A stretch of DNA of 64,000 bases, from the NCBI RefSeq assembly GCF_013340845.1, contig NZ_AP020335.1, positions 1,240,001 through 1,304,000 on the forward strand, read 5' to 3'. The notes under the pieces are model-generated. The model saw only the letters and a program-made list of their open reading frames with translations. It ran no database searches and was not told the origin of the DNA. Each line of letters starts with the position of its first letter. Within the stretch, counting starts at the first letter, position 1. Origin of the DNA: Hydrogenovibrio marinus. Its GTDB lineage: Bacteria > Pseudomonadota > Gammaproteobacteria > Thiomicrospirales > Thiomicrospiraceae. Of this stretch, positions 46,193 through 55,033 are shown piece by piece. Made by a program: the position numbers and the translations under genes.

Positions 46193-47251
46193 TTAATAAA
46201 TATAGTGCAACAGGCTGATGCCTTTGATTTGCAACTTGGCAAGGAAACGGTAGAGGCTATTTTTCGGTATCAATTGCACAGTAGCCAATGAACCGGTTGC
46301 CAGTAAAGGGAAGTCTTTGGTTTGCAGGGATAAATGCAGGCGCATTCTCTGTGCATCGCGAATCCAGCGGTCAGATTTTATAGGTGTGGCTAGACTACCA
46401 TTGGCATCGAATTGGCCTGTGCTCACACCGGCATCTCGACTGGTTACTTGAGCCAAAAAGAGTTTGCCCGGATCGGCATCGAACGTTACCCAAGCCTGTG
46501 TTTGGCTGTTGACACCGCGGAGGCTTTTTTCACGAAAGTCTGCAATGATGTCGAGCTTGTCGGATACGATGGCAAGCACTGGCTGATCGTTAGCCGCGAT
46601 ACTGCCATCCATGAGTTGTAGGTTGGTGACTACGCCGTCTTCCTGAGCACACACTTTGGTGTAGCTGAGGTTGAGCTCTGCTTGTTGTTCTTGGTTGTGA
46701 GCTTGCAGTAATTTCAGATTGCTGCTGCCTGTATTGCCTCTTGCGGCAATCAATTTAGCCAATTGTGCTTTGGAAGCGGTTAGAGCTGCTTCTGTTGTCC
46801 GTACATCGGTAGCGGCTTGATCTCTTAATTGACGAGAAACGCCGTTGCTGGCATAGAGAGCACTCAGGCGTTTTGCATCACGTCGTTTTTGTTCAAGTTG
46901 TGCTTCGTTTGCATGAATTTCAGCCGAGGCAGCTCTAATGGAAGCGTCTAGCTCGGCATTATTTTGCATCGCTTCATCCAATGATAGTTTTGCTTTCTCC
47001 AAGGCTAGCTTGTATGGCGAGTCATCAAGGGTGAAGAGAATATCACCTTGTTTGACATGCTGGTTATTATGCACAAGCACATTGGTTACTCTGCCACTCA
47101 CCTGAGGTGCCATTTTGACAACCGTTCTAGTTGCCATGGCTTGAGTGGTTAAAGGCATTTTCAAATCTGCAAGCATGAAGTAGGCGAGAATCGCGACAAA
47201 AAGTAGCATTGAAAATTTGATTAATCGTGCGAATTGTTGATCAGGCGTCAT
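46193..47251 (-). CDS. HlyD/EmrA-type membrane fusion protein
   Basis: A 352-residue periplasmic adaptor: one N-terminal membrane helix (about 12-30), a lipoyl half motif (VVKMAPQVSGRVTNVLVHNN), a long coiled-coil hairpin (about 80-185), the second lipoyl half (TKVCAQEDGVVTNLQLMDGS) and a beta-barrel. It would link the FUSC-type inner-membrane component to an outer-membrane channel. It lies between marR and the FUSC gene. No TolC-like gene is in view. Confidence 0.88.
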   Translation of the reverse strand: MTPDQQFARLIKFSMLLFVAILAYFMLADLKMPLTTQAMATRTVVKMAPQVSGRVTNVLVHNNQHVKQGDILFTLDDSPYKLALEKAKLSLDEAMQNNAELDASIRAASAEIHANEAQLEQKRRDAKRLSALYASNGVSRQLRDQAATDVRTTEAALTASKAQLAKLIAARGNTGSSNLKLLQAHNQEQQAELNLSYTKVCAQEDGVVTNLQLMDGSIAANDQPVLAIVSDKLDIIADFREKSLRGVNSQTQAWVTFDADPGKLFLAQVTSRDAGVSTGQFDANGSLATPIKSDRWIRDAQRMRLHLSLQTKDFPLLATGSLATVQLIPKNSLYRFLAKLQIKGISLLHYIY

Positions 47252-47280
47252 CTCTTTCTCTCTGTGACTGTTTTGTTTTT

Positions 47281-47760
47281 TTATGGTGCCAGGGGGGTCG
47301 AAGATAGCTTGTCGTGTATATTCGTAGCGATACGCTCGATCACGGAGTCAAATAAAGCCAATTCTTCTGGCGTGATGCCGGCAAGCAATTCGGTTCGAAC
47401 TTGAACAATGCGGGCTTCCATTTGTCGAATGATGGCAATACCTTCTGGTGTTAGATTCACCAGTCTTACACGTTTGTCTTCAAGACAGGTGTGTCGCTGA
47501 ATTAATCCCTGTTCCTCTAGTTGGCCAAGCGTGCGCATAAGTGAAGCAAGTTCGATTTCAAGTGCATCGGCCAGATGCTTTTGACTGATGTTTTCACCCA
47601 TGCGCCAAAGTTTCCATATAGCAGTCCAGCGGGGGTGGGTAAGACCCAAAGGCAGTAGTTCTGCATCGACAATAGCACGCCATTGGCGATGTAAACGGCC
47701 AAGCTTTTCTACTAATGAGGTATGGGTTGATTGGGAGATGTATTTTTTCATAGCGTTCAT
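47281..47760 (-). CDS. MarR-family transcriptional regulator
   Basis: A 159-residue winged-helix repressor: HPRWTAIWKLWRMGENISQKHLADALEIE is the helix-turn-helix over about residues 41-69, followed by the wing LIQRHTCLEDKRVRLVNLT. It heads the operon with the HlyD adaptor and FUSC genes. The two TTAGC-TGCTAA palindromes just upstream are the likely operators, giving autoregulated repression relieved by the exported compound. An internal ATG three codons in is an alternative start. Confidence 0.92.
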   Translation of the reverse strand: MNAMKKYISQSTHTSLVEKLGRLHRQWRAIVDAELLPLGLTHPRWTAIWKLWRMGENISQKHLADALEIELASLMRTLGQLEEQGLIQRHTCLEDKRVRLVNLTPEGIAIIRQMEARIVQVRTELLAGITPEELALFDSVIERIATNIHDKLSSTPLAP

Positions 47761-47778
47761 TATTCTTTGATTAGTTAT

Positions 47779-47790
47779 TTAGCGTGCTAA
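47779..47790. promoter_or_regulatory. Operator-like palindrome 1 of the MarR operon
   Basis: TTAGCGTGCTAA, a near-perfect dyad 19 bases before the marR ATG. With the second copy it shares the extension TTTAGCRTGCTAAGTAA. Confidence 0.75.
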
Positions 47791-47802
47791 GTAATAAATA
47801 GT

Positions 47803-47814
47803 TTAGCATGCTAA
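47803..47814. promoter_or_regulatory. Operator-like palindrome 2 of the MarR operon
   Basis: TTAGCATGCTAA, perfectly self-complementary, centred 24 bp from palindrome 1 and lying within the spacer of the presumed promoter. Confidence 0.78.
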
Positions 47815-47821
47815 GTAAATT

Positions 47822-47827
47822 TGTCAA
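47822..47827 (-). promoter_or_regulatory. -35 element of the MarR operon promoter
   Basis: Minus-strand TTGACA, perfect consensus. At 17-18 bases downstream lie AAACTA/AACTAT as weak -10 candidates overlapping palindrome 2, so a bound repressor would block RNA polymerase. Confidence 0.55.
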
Positions 47828-47977
47828 ATCAAGTCCGAAGATTTTCAAAAAGATGAAAGGGAAGAAGGTTCGTAAGAAAAGGGGTTGGAAATGCCCTGTG
47901 GGGAATTCAGAAAAAAGGATGAGATTACAAAATTAACCGAAACTTAACAAAACACACTCTAAACGCGATTTTTTGGT

Positions 47978-47983
47978 TATAAT
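47978..47983 (+). promoter_or_regulatory. -10 element upstream of gyrA
   Basis: Perfect TATAAT, 40 bases before the gyrA ATG; no good -35 at the right distance. Confidence 0.4.
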
Positions 47984-48022
47984 CTTTGGCTAATTTCAAC
48001 TCAATATAAGTCGATTTTTTAT

Positions 48023-50641
48023 ATGTCAGATTTTGCAAGAGAAATCCTTCCCATCTCGCTTGAAGATGAAATGAAGCAATCCTATTTGAGTTATGCCATG
48101 AGCGTTATCATCGGCCGTGCGTTGCCCGATGTTCGAGATGGATTGAAACCCGTTCACAGACGCGTGCTTTACGCCATGAACGAATTGGGTAATGGTTGGA
48201 ATAGGTCATATAAGAAATCGGCTCGTATCGTCGGGGATGTAATCGGTAAATACCACCCGCATGGTGATACTGCTGTTTACGACACGATTGTTCGTATGGC
48301 ACAGCCTTTCTCGTTGCGCTACATGTTGGTAGATGGTCAAGGGAACTTCGGTTCGATTGATGGTGATGCACCGGCTGCGATGCGTTATACGGAAGTACGT
48401 ATGGCGAAGATCGCACACGAGCTTCTAGCAGACCTTGATAAAGAAACAGTAGATTTCTCGCCTAACTACGATGGTTCAGAATCAGAGCCAAATGTTTTGC
48501 CAACGCGTATTCCAAACCTTTTGGTAAATGGTTCATCTGGTATTGCCGTTGGTATGGCAACAAACATCCCTCCGCACAACTTGACTGAAACAGTCAATGC
48601 CTGCGTTGCTTTGATTGATAACCCGGATTTAACCATTGATGACTTGATGGAATACCTTCCGGGCCCAGATTTCCCGACACAAGGGATTATCAATGGTACG
48701 CGCGGTATCCGTGAAGCTTATGAGACAGGTCGTGGTCGTGTGCAAATTCGTGCTAAAACGGCTATTGAAACTGACAAGTCCGGTAAAACATCCATTATCG
48801 TTAATGAAATTCCTTACCAGGTAAACAAAGCTAAGCTAATTGAGCGCATTGCTGAGCTGGTAAAAGAGAAGAAAATCGAAGGGATTTCTGGATTACGTGA
48901 TGAGTCTGATAAAGACGGGATGCGTATCGTTATCGAGATTCGTCGAAACGAAGTGCCTGAAGTCATTATCAACAACCTATACAAACAGACTGCAATGCAG
49001 ACAGTGTTTGGTATCAATATGGTTGCTCTGATTGATGGTCAGCCAAAACTATTGAACTTGCGCCAGATTCTTGATGCGTTTATCAAACATCGTCGCGAAG
49101 TTGTTACACGACGTACCATCTATGACTTACGTAAAGCACGTGAAAAAGCGCATTTGCTGGAAGGTCTGACTGTTGCGCTGAACAACATTGATGAAATGAT
49201 CGAGTTGATCAAGTCATCTGCTAGTCCTGCAGTAGCGAAAGAGCGTATGTTGGAGCGTGATTGGCCGGTTGGTAACGTTGAGCAACTGCTTGAAAAAGTA
49301 GATTTGAATGATGTGAGACCAGAAGATCTTGAGCCTGGTTATGGTGCCGATGGTGGAATTTACAAGTTATCACCTGTTCAGGCGCAAGCAATTTTGGAAA
49401 TGCGTCTACATCGTTTGACAGGATTAGAGCAAGACAAGATCATTGAAGAATATAAAGAGCTTGTTGAGAAGATTGCCGAGTTCTTGGATATTTTGAGAAA
49501 TTCTGACCGCCTAACAGAAGTGGTTCGCAATGAATTGTTGGAAGTGATTGACAGTTTTGGTGACGGACGACGTACTGAAATTGATTACAACTACCAAGAT
49601 TTGGATGCGGAAGATTTGATTGCTGTTGAAGATCGAATCGTTACCTTGTCTCAAGATGGTTACATCAAAACACAGCCTTTGTCTGATTATCAGGCACAAA
49701 GACGTGGTGGTCGTGGTAAGTCTGCAACGCAGATGAAAGAAGACGATGAAGTCGGTCAATTGTTGGTTGCGAGCACGCATGATATGTTGCTGTGTTTCTC
49801 GAACCGAGGGCGATTGTACTGGCAGAAGACATGGCAATTGCCATTGGCAAGCCGTGGTTCAAAGGGTAAGCCGATTGTAAATGTCTTCCCATTGGAAGAA
49901 AACGAACACATCACGTCCATCTTGCCGGTTTCTGAGTTTGTTGAAGATAAATTCGTCTTTATGGCAACAAAGAAATCTGTAGTGAAACGTGTTTCATTGA
50001 CTGACTTCTCTCGTCCGCGTGCAAACGGTATTATCGCGGTTGATTTGTTGGAAGGCGATGAACTGGTTGGTACAGCGTTGACCAATGGTGCGCAAGAAAT
50101 CATGCTGTTTAGTGATGTAGGTAAGGCAATCCGCTTTGATGAGAATGATGTTCGTGTTATGGGACGTCAAGCTCGCGGTGTTCGCGGTATGAAGCTGAAA
50201 GATGACGTTAATGTCATCAGCATGCAAGTTGCCGAGCCGGATACTTTGATTTTGACTGCAACTGAAAACGGCTTCGGGAAATGTACGCCAGTTGAAGACT
50301 ACTCAACCATCAATCGTGGTGGACAAGGGGTTATCTCCATCAAGACTTCCGACCGTAACGGTAATGTCGTTTCCGCAGTATCAGTCAAACCTGAGCAGGA
50401 AGTTGTACTCATTACCAATAAAGGAACGCTGGTTCGCACAAGAGTGTCTGAAATTTCGGTTGTTGGTCGAAACACTCAAGGTGTTAAGCTGATCAATGTC
50501 GGTAAAGGTGAATGGGTTGTCGGTTTGGCCGTGGTCGATGTCAATGACGAAATCGATGAGGAAGACCTGGAAGAAGGTGAAGTAGAGAATATTTCATCCG
50601 AAACACCTATCTCTGACGATACACCCGAAAGTGAAGAATAA
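48023..50641 (+). CDS. gyrA: DNA gyrase subunit A
   Basis: It is the DNA-breaking subunit of gyrase. The 872 residues have [19 protein letters not shown], catalytic Tyr122 in [10 protein letters not shown], and six C-terminal beta-pinwheel repeats with the GyrA box QRRGGRG. The quinolone-determining region reads [12 protein letters not shown]: Thr at position 83 and Asp at 87. Thr83 is the natural residue in several gammaproteobacteria and need not mean resistance. The C-terminal tail is strongly acidic. It heads the aromatic amino-acid cluster, separated from serC by a terminator. Confidence 0.98.
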   Translation: MSDFAREILPISLEDEMKQSYLSYAMSVIIGRALPDVRDGLKPVHRRVLYAMNELGNGWNRSYKKSARIVGDVIGKYHPHGDTAVYDTIVRMAQPFSLRYMLVDGQGNFGSIDGDAPAAMRYTEVRMAKIAHELLADLDKETVDFSPNYDGSESEPNVLPTRIPNLLVNGSSGIAVGMATNIPPHNLTETVNACVALIDNPDLTIDDLMEYLPGPDFPTQGIINGTRGIREAYETGRGRVQIRAKTAIETDKSGKTSIIVNEIPYQVNKAKLIERIAELVKEKKIEGISGLRDESDKDGMRIVIEIRRNEVPEVIINNLYKQTAMQTVFGINMVALIDGQPKLLNLRQILDAFIKHRREVVTRRTIYDLRKAREKAHLLEGLTVALNNIDEMIELIKSSASPAVAKERMLERDWPVGNVEQLLEKVDLNDVRPEDLEPGYGADGGIYKLSPVQAQAILEMRLHRLTGLEQDKIIEEYKELVEKIAEFLDILRNSDRLTEVVRNELLEVIDSFGDGRRTEIDYNYQDLDAEDLIAVEDRIVTLSQDGYIKTQPLSDYQAQRRGGRGKSATQMKEDDEVGQLLVASTHDMLLCFSNRGRLYWQKTWQLPLASRGSKGKPIVNVFPLEENEHITSILPVSEFVEDKFVFMATKKSVVKRVSLTDFSRPRANGIIAVDLLEGDELVGTALTNGAQEIMLFSDVGKAIRFDENDVRVMGRQARGVRGMKLKDDVNVISMQVAEPDTLILTATENGFGKCTPVEDYSTINRGGQGVISIKTSDRNGNVVSAVSVKPEQEVVLITNKGTLVRTRVSEISVVGRNTQGVKLINVGKGEWVVGLAVVDVNDEIDEEDLEEGEVENISSETPISDDTPESEE

Positions 50642-50660
50642 TTAAAAGACAACACCAAGA

Positions 50661-50686
50661 CAGGCGCCGTATTAGCGCCTGTTTTT
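50661..50686 (+). terminator. Rho-independent terminator after gyrA
   Basis: Stem CAGGCGC/GCGCCTG, 7-base loop, five T; 20 bases after the stop. Confidence 0.92.
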
Positions 50687-50763
50687 GGTTGTTGATATAC
50701 GAACGCTAACTTAATACTTTTACACTTCGCTATTCAAAATTTTTTATAGGAAACACGCAATAA

Positions 50764-51828
50764 ATGAGAGCATTTAACTTTAGTGCTGGGCCAGCGATGC
50801 TGCCTGAAGAGGTTATGAGAAAAGCGCAAGCAGAGTTCTTGGATTGGAAGAACACTGGCATGTCGGTTATGGAGGTCAGCCATAGAAGCAAAGAGTTCAT
50901 GGCATTGGCACATAAAATGGAAGCCGATTTGCGTGAAGTGATGCATATCCCTGATAACTATAAAGTGTTGTTTGTGCATGGTGGTGCTTCTCTGCAATTT
51001 ACCGCGATTCCGATGAACTTGACACAGGAAGGCGACACTGTTGATTACATCAATACTGGTGTATGGTCAGAAAAAGCCATTAAAGAAGCGTCTCGTTATG
51101 TGAATGTCAATGAAGTGGCAACCTCTGAAACGGCTATTCCTAATTTTGATGAAATGACTTTCAGCAAAGATGCCAAATATATTCACATTTGCCAAAATGA
51201 AACCATCACCGGTGTTGAATATCAATCACTACCAAAGACAGACAAGATAATCGTTGCAGATTTCTCATCAACTATCTTGTCTCGACCAATTAATGTTTCG
51301 GATTATGGTGTTATCTACGCAGGCGCCCAAAAGAACATTGGACCAGCCGGTTTAGCGATCGTTATCGTTAGAGAAGATTTGATTGGTAATGCTCGCTCAG
51401 ATACGCCAACATTGATGAATTGGCAGACCTATAACGATAACGAATCTATGTTTAACACCCCATCCACTTATGCGTGGTATTTGGCTAGTCTTGTGTTCGA
51501 GTGGATCAAAGATCAAGGCGGTGTTGAGAAGATGGCCGAAATCAACCAGCGCAAAGCGAATAAGCTTTATGAGTTGGTTGATGCTTCTGACTTTTACTAT
51601 AACGAAATCGAGCCTTCAGTACGTTCTTGGATGAACGTAACTTTTAAACTTAAAAACCCTGAGTTGGATACCTTGTTTTTGGAAGAGTCCAAAAAGGCTG
51701 GCTTGTTAAGTCTGAAAGGGCATAAAGTTTATGGCGGTATGAGAGCGAGTATCTACAACGCTATGCCTGAAGCTGGAATTGATGCTCTTGTATCATTCAT
51801 GAAAGATTTTGAAGAGAAACACGCGTAA
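50764..51828 (+). CDS. serC: Phosphoserine aminotransferase
   Basis: A 354-residue PLP enzyme of serine and pyridoxine synthesis. It opens with FNFSAGPAMLPEEVM, has VHGGASLQFTAIPMNL, and the PLP lysine lies in VIYAGAQKNIGPAGL. The C-terminal RASIYNAMPEAGIDAL is characteristic. pheA follows after 31 bases; the order gyrA-serC-pheA is conserved in pseudomonads. Confidence 0.97.
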   Translation: MRAFNFSAGPAMLPEEVMRKAQAEFLDWKNTGMSVMEVSHRSKEFMALAHKMEADLREVMHIPDNYKVLFVHGGASLQFTAIPMNLTQEGDTVDYINTGVWSEKAIKEASRYVNVNEVATSETAIPNFDEMTFSKDAKYIHICQNETITGVEYQSLPKTDKIIVADFSSTILSRPINVSDYGVIYAGAQKNIGPAGLAIVIVREDLIGNARSDTPTLMNWQTYNDNESMFNTPSTYAWYLASLVFEWIKDQGGVEKMAEINQRKANKLYELVDASDFYYNEIEPSVRSWMNVTFKLKNPELDTLFLEESKKAGLLSLKGHKVYGGMRASIYNAMPEAGIDALVSFMKDFEEKHA

Positions 51829-51859
51829 CCCAGATTAAATAGAGAAACGAATCGGATAT

Positions 51860-52963
51860 ATGGAAATTTCACAGGCAGAAAAGGAAAGACTACTCGAAAT
51901 TCGCAATGAGATCGACTCAATCGATGCGGAAATCCAAACATTGATTGCCAGACGTGCTGAATGTGCTCAACAGGTTGCACATGCCAAGACACAAGGTGGT
52001 CAGGTTGATGTGGTATTTTATCGCCCTGAAAGGGAAGCTCAGGTCTTGAGAGCTGTGAAAGAACGCAATAAGAGTTTGATTTCTGACAATGAAATGATGC
52101 GTCTGTTTCGTGAAATCATGTCTGTATGTCTGGCGTTGGAACAACCAATTAAAATCGCCTATTTAGGGCCAGAAGGAAGCTATTCCCACGCCAGTGTTAT
52201 CAAACAGTTTGGTGCGTCGGCCCATACCTTGGCCGTTTCTTCAATCGAAGAAGTGTTTACTGCAGTGGAAAAAGGGGATGCCAACTATGGGTTGGTGCCT
52301 GTTGAAAACTCATCGGAAGGTGCGGTAAAACAAACACAGCAAGCCTTGATGAAAACCTCACTCAAGGTCACTGGTGAAATTGAACTGGTGATCCATCATT
52401 GCATCATGTCTCAGAATGAAAAGCTGGAAAACATCAAAAAAGTCGTTGCCCATACGCAAGCTTTAGGTCAGTGTGAACACTGGCTGAAGAATAATATGCC
52501 GTGGGTGGAAATTGAGGCGGTTGCGTCAAACGCATTAGCGGCTCAAATGGCAAGTCAAGATGATACTTTGGGGGCAATTGCTTCGGAACAGGCTGCACAG
52601 CTTTATGGCTTACGCGTGTTGGAATCACACATTGAAGACAGCCATGAAAACAGTACAAAATTTTGGGCAATTGGTTCTGAAGAAACCGAACCAAGTGGCG
52701 ATGATAAAACAGCCATGATTGTTTCCATGTCAAACAAATCTGGGGCACTAATGGATGTGTTATCCAGCTTTGCCAGCCGCAAAATCTCTATGACACGCAT
52801 TATTTCAGTGCCATCCACTGACACAAAGTGGGATTACTTGTTCTTCATTGATATTTTAGGGCATAAGAAAGAAGCTTCCGTTGCCGAAGCACTTGAAGAG
52901 GTGAAGCAAAAAACATCCTACTTCAAATTACTTGGATCTTTTCCTACTTCACCATTCAGCTGA
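51860..52963 (+). CDS. pheA: Bifunctional chorismate mutase/prephenate dehydratase
   Basis: The P-protein of phenylalanine synthesis, 367 residues. It has an N-terminal AroQ-type chorismate mutase (about 8-95, with EIRNEIDSIDAEIQTLIARR and YRPEREAQVLR) and a prephenate dehydratase domain (IAYLGPEGSYSHASVIKQFG; VPVENSSEGAVKQT; ESHIEDSHENSTKFW). A C-terminal ACT domain has the feedback motif NKSGALMDVLSSFASRKISM, so phenylalanine inhibition is expected. Confidence 0.97.
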   Translation: MEISQAEKERLLEIRNEIDSIDAEIQTLIARRAECAQQVAHAKTQGGQVDVVFYRPEREAQVLRAVKERNKSLISDNEMMRLFREIMSVCLALEQPIKIAYLGPEGSYSHASVIKQFGASAHTLAVSSIEEVFTAVEKGDANYGLVPVENSSEGAVKQTQQALMKTSLKVTGEIELVIHHCIMSQNEKLENIKKVVAHTQALGQCEHWLKNNMPWVEIEAVASNALAAQMASQDDTLGAIASEQAAQLYGLRVLESHIEDSHENSTKFWAIGSEETEPSGDDKTAMIVSMSNKSGALMDVLSSFASRKISMTRIISVPSTDTKWDYLFFIDILGHKKEASVAEALEEVKQKTSYFKLLGSFPTSPFS

Positions 52964-52982
52964 TATTTGAGCTTATAAAATC

Positions 52983-54083
52983 ATGACAAAACTTTTTGAA
53001 AAGCTGTTACAACCGCAAATCACTGGTATTCAAACTTACGTACCTGGTAAGCCTATTTCAGAGCTTCAACGCGAATACAATCTTTCACGTGTTTCCAAAC
53101 TTGCATCGAATGAAAATCCGTTGGGAGCCAGTCCAAAGGTGTTACAGGCTATTCGCGACCAGTTAGCGGATATTGGACGCTACCCAGATGGAAGTGCTTA
53201 TTATCTGACGCATGAGATGGCAAAGTTTCTGAATAGAGAACCTGAAGAAGTTGCTTTTGGGAATGGTTCAAATGAAATGCTGGAACTGGTTGCAAGAATT
53301 TTTGCAGGACCAGGCGATGAAATCGTTTACTCGCAATATGCATTTGCCATTTACGCTATCAGTGCGCAGATTGTGGGTGCAAAGGGTGTTGAAGTGCCAG
53401 CAAAAGGGTGGGGGCATGATTTGCCTGCTATTTTGAAAGCAATTACACCAAAAACCAAGGTTGTATATTTGGCCAACCCAAATAATCCGACGGGAACCAT
53501 GTTTACCAAAGATGAATGGGAAGCTTTTATTTCAAAAGTGCCTTCGGATGTTATTGTGGTTCTTGACGAGGCCTATTTTGAGTATGTCAATGACACAGAC
53601 TATGCAAACGGTTTGGAATATATTGACGATTATCCTAATCTGTTGGTTTCAAGAACCTTTTCCAAAGCCTATGGGTTGGCGTCTTTGCGCTTAGGTTATT
53701 TGGTAGGGCACAAAGAGCTGATAGGCTATATTAACAAGCTACGTGCTCCGTTTAATGTTAACCACTATGCGCAAGTCGCCGCAGTGGCTGCAATTAAGGA
53801 CCAAAATTTCGTCAAAAAGACAGTAGATTACAATTTGTCGGGTATGGCACAATTTCTGGCGGTTTTTGACAAACTTAACATTGACTATATTCCTTCATAC
53901 GGTAATTTTGTGTGCGCTTCTTTTGGTGATAAAACCAATGAAGTGAATCAAGAGTTACTTAAAAAAGGCGTGATCACCAGGCCATTGGCTGGGTATGCTA
54001 TGCCTGAGTATTTGCGTATATCTATCGGTAGTTCAACCGAAAACCAACACTTTATCAGTGTTATTACCTCTTTGATGAAGTAG
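52983..54083 (+). CDS. hisC: Histidinol-phosphate/aromatic aminotransferase
   Basis: A 366-residue class I/II aminotransferase of the HisC family. Motifs: KLASNENPLGASPKV, YLANPNNPTGTMF, the Asp-Ala-Tyr site DEAYFEYV, and the PLP lysine in SRTFSKAYGLASLRLGYL. Copies lying between pheA and tyrA are usually the second HisC, acting on aromatic substrates in phenylalanine and tyrosine synthesis; that substrate choice is inferred from context. Confidence 0.93.
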   Translation: MTKLFEKLLQPQITGIQTYVPGKPISELQREYNLSRVSKLASNENPLGASPKVLQAIRDQLADIGRYPDGSAYYLTHEMAKFLNREPEEVAFGNGSNEMLELVARIFAGPGDEIVYSQYAFAIYAISAQIVGAKGVEVPAKGWGHDLPAILKAITPKTKVVYLANPNNPTGTMFTKDEWEAFISKVPSDVIVVLDEAYFEYVNDTDYANGLEYIDDYPNLLVSRTFSKAYGLASLRLGYLVGHKELIGYINKLRAPFNVNHYAQVAAVAAIKDQNFVKKTVDYNLSGMAQFLAVFDKLNIDYIPSYGNFVCASFGDKTNEVNQELLKKGVITRPLAGYAMPEYLRISIGSSTENQHFISVITSLMK

Positions 54084-54089
54084 CGCGGA

Positions 54090-54977
54090 ATGATGGATGT
54101 GAAGAAAATTACAATTATCGGCGTGGGTTTGATTGGAGGTTCGTTTGCCAAGGGATTGAAGGAAGTTTCTGAAAAGAACAACCTAGGCTACGAGATAACT
54201 GGCTATGAACCGAATGTCGATAATCTGAAGAAAGCCGTTGCTTTAGGGGTTATTGATCGCTACGAAACAGAATTACCAAATGCAGTTCAAGATGCGGATT
54301 TGATTCTTTTGGGTGTTCCGCTTGGAGCGATGGCGACGGTCTTGAGCGAAATGCGTGGTTGTATCAAGCCCAATACCATTATTACGGATGTTGGCAGTGC
54401 CAAAATGTCGGTTATTTCTGCGGTTAAGGAAGTATTTGGTGAAGTGTTGCCAAACTTTGTTGCTGGCCACCCCATCGCAGGAAAAGAAAAGAGTGGGGTA
54501 GAAGCAGCTTGCTCAGATTTGTTTATAGATCACAGAGTGGTGCTAACGCCTACACAGGAAACTTCTGCCGATGCAATGGCAACGGTTAGAGCTTTGTGGG
54601 AAAGCTTGGGGGCTTGTATTACTGAAATGGCGCCTGAGTTTCATGATGAAGTTTTCGCCGCGACTAGCCACTTACCGCATTTGTTGGCGTTTAGCTTGGT
54701 TGACTTGCTTAACGAGCACGAAGAGCTGGGTAATGTTTTTCAATATACTGCAGGCGGATTCCGTGACTTTACCCGTATTGCTTCAAGTGATGCCACCATG
54801 TGGCGAGACATTTCACTTAGTAACGCTCAAGCGATTGTGAAGTGGCTTAGAAGCTACCAAGCCGAATTAGATAATTTAATCGGCTTGATTGATGGGCAAC
54901 AGTCTGACGCTTTATATAAGCTGTTTCATGATGCCAAAGTCGCGCGAGACACACATATTGTAAAAGACACGCTGTAA
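54090..54977 (+). CDS. tyrA: Prephenate dehydrogenase
   Basis: A 295-residue NAD(P)-dependent enzyme for tyrosine synthesis. It has the Rossmann motif ITIIGVGLIGGSFAKGL, VTDVGSAKMSVI, the catalytic His region AGHPIAGKEKSGVEAA, and FAATSHLPHLLAF. In pseudomonads tyrA is fused to aroA; here the two are separate genes, 56 bases apart. The first two codons are both ATG, so the exact start may shift by one. Confidence 0.95.
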   Translation: MMDVKKITIIGVGLIGGSFAKGLKEVSEKNNLGYEITGYEPNVDNLKKAVALGVIDRYETELPNAVQDADLILLGVPLGAMATVLSEMRGCIKPNTIITDVGSAKMSVISAVKEVFGEVLPNFVAGHPIAGKEKSGVEAACSDLFIDHRVVLTPTQETSADAMATVRALWESLGACITEMAPEFHDEVFAATSHLPHLLAFSLVDLLNEHEELGNVFQYTAGGFRDFTRIASSDATMWRDISLSNAQAIVKWLRSYQAELDNLIGLIDGQQSDALYKLFHDAKVARDTHIVKDTL

Positions 54978-55033
54978 AGTCAGCGGTCGAATGATTTACA
55001 CACGATTTTTATAGATTAGGGTTTTAAAAAGTA

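Noticed and set aside
48269-48271. Thr at GyrA position 83 as a quinolone-resistance change
   Set aside because: Thr is the wild-type residue here in several gammaproteobacteria; nothing indicates mutation.
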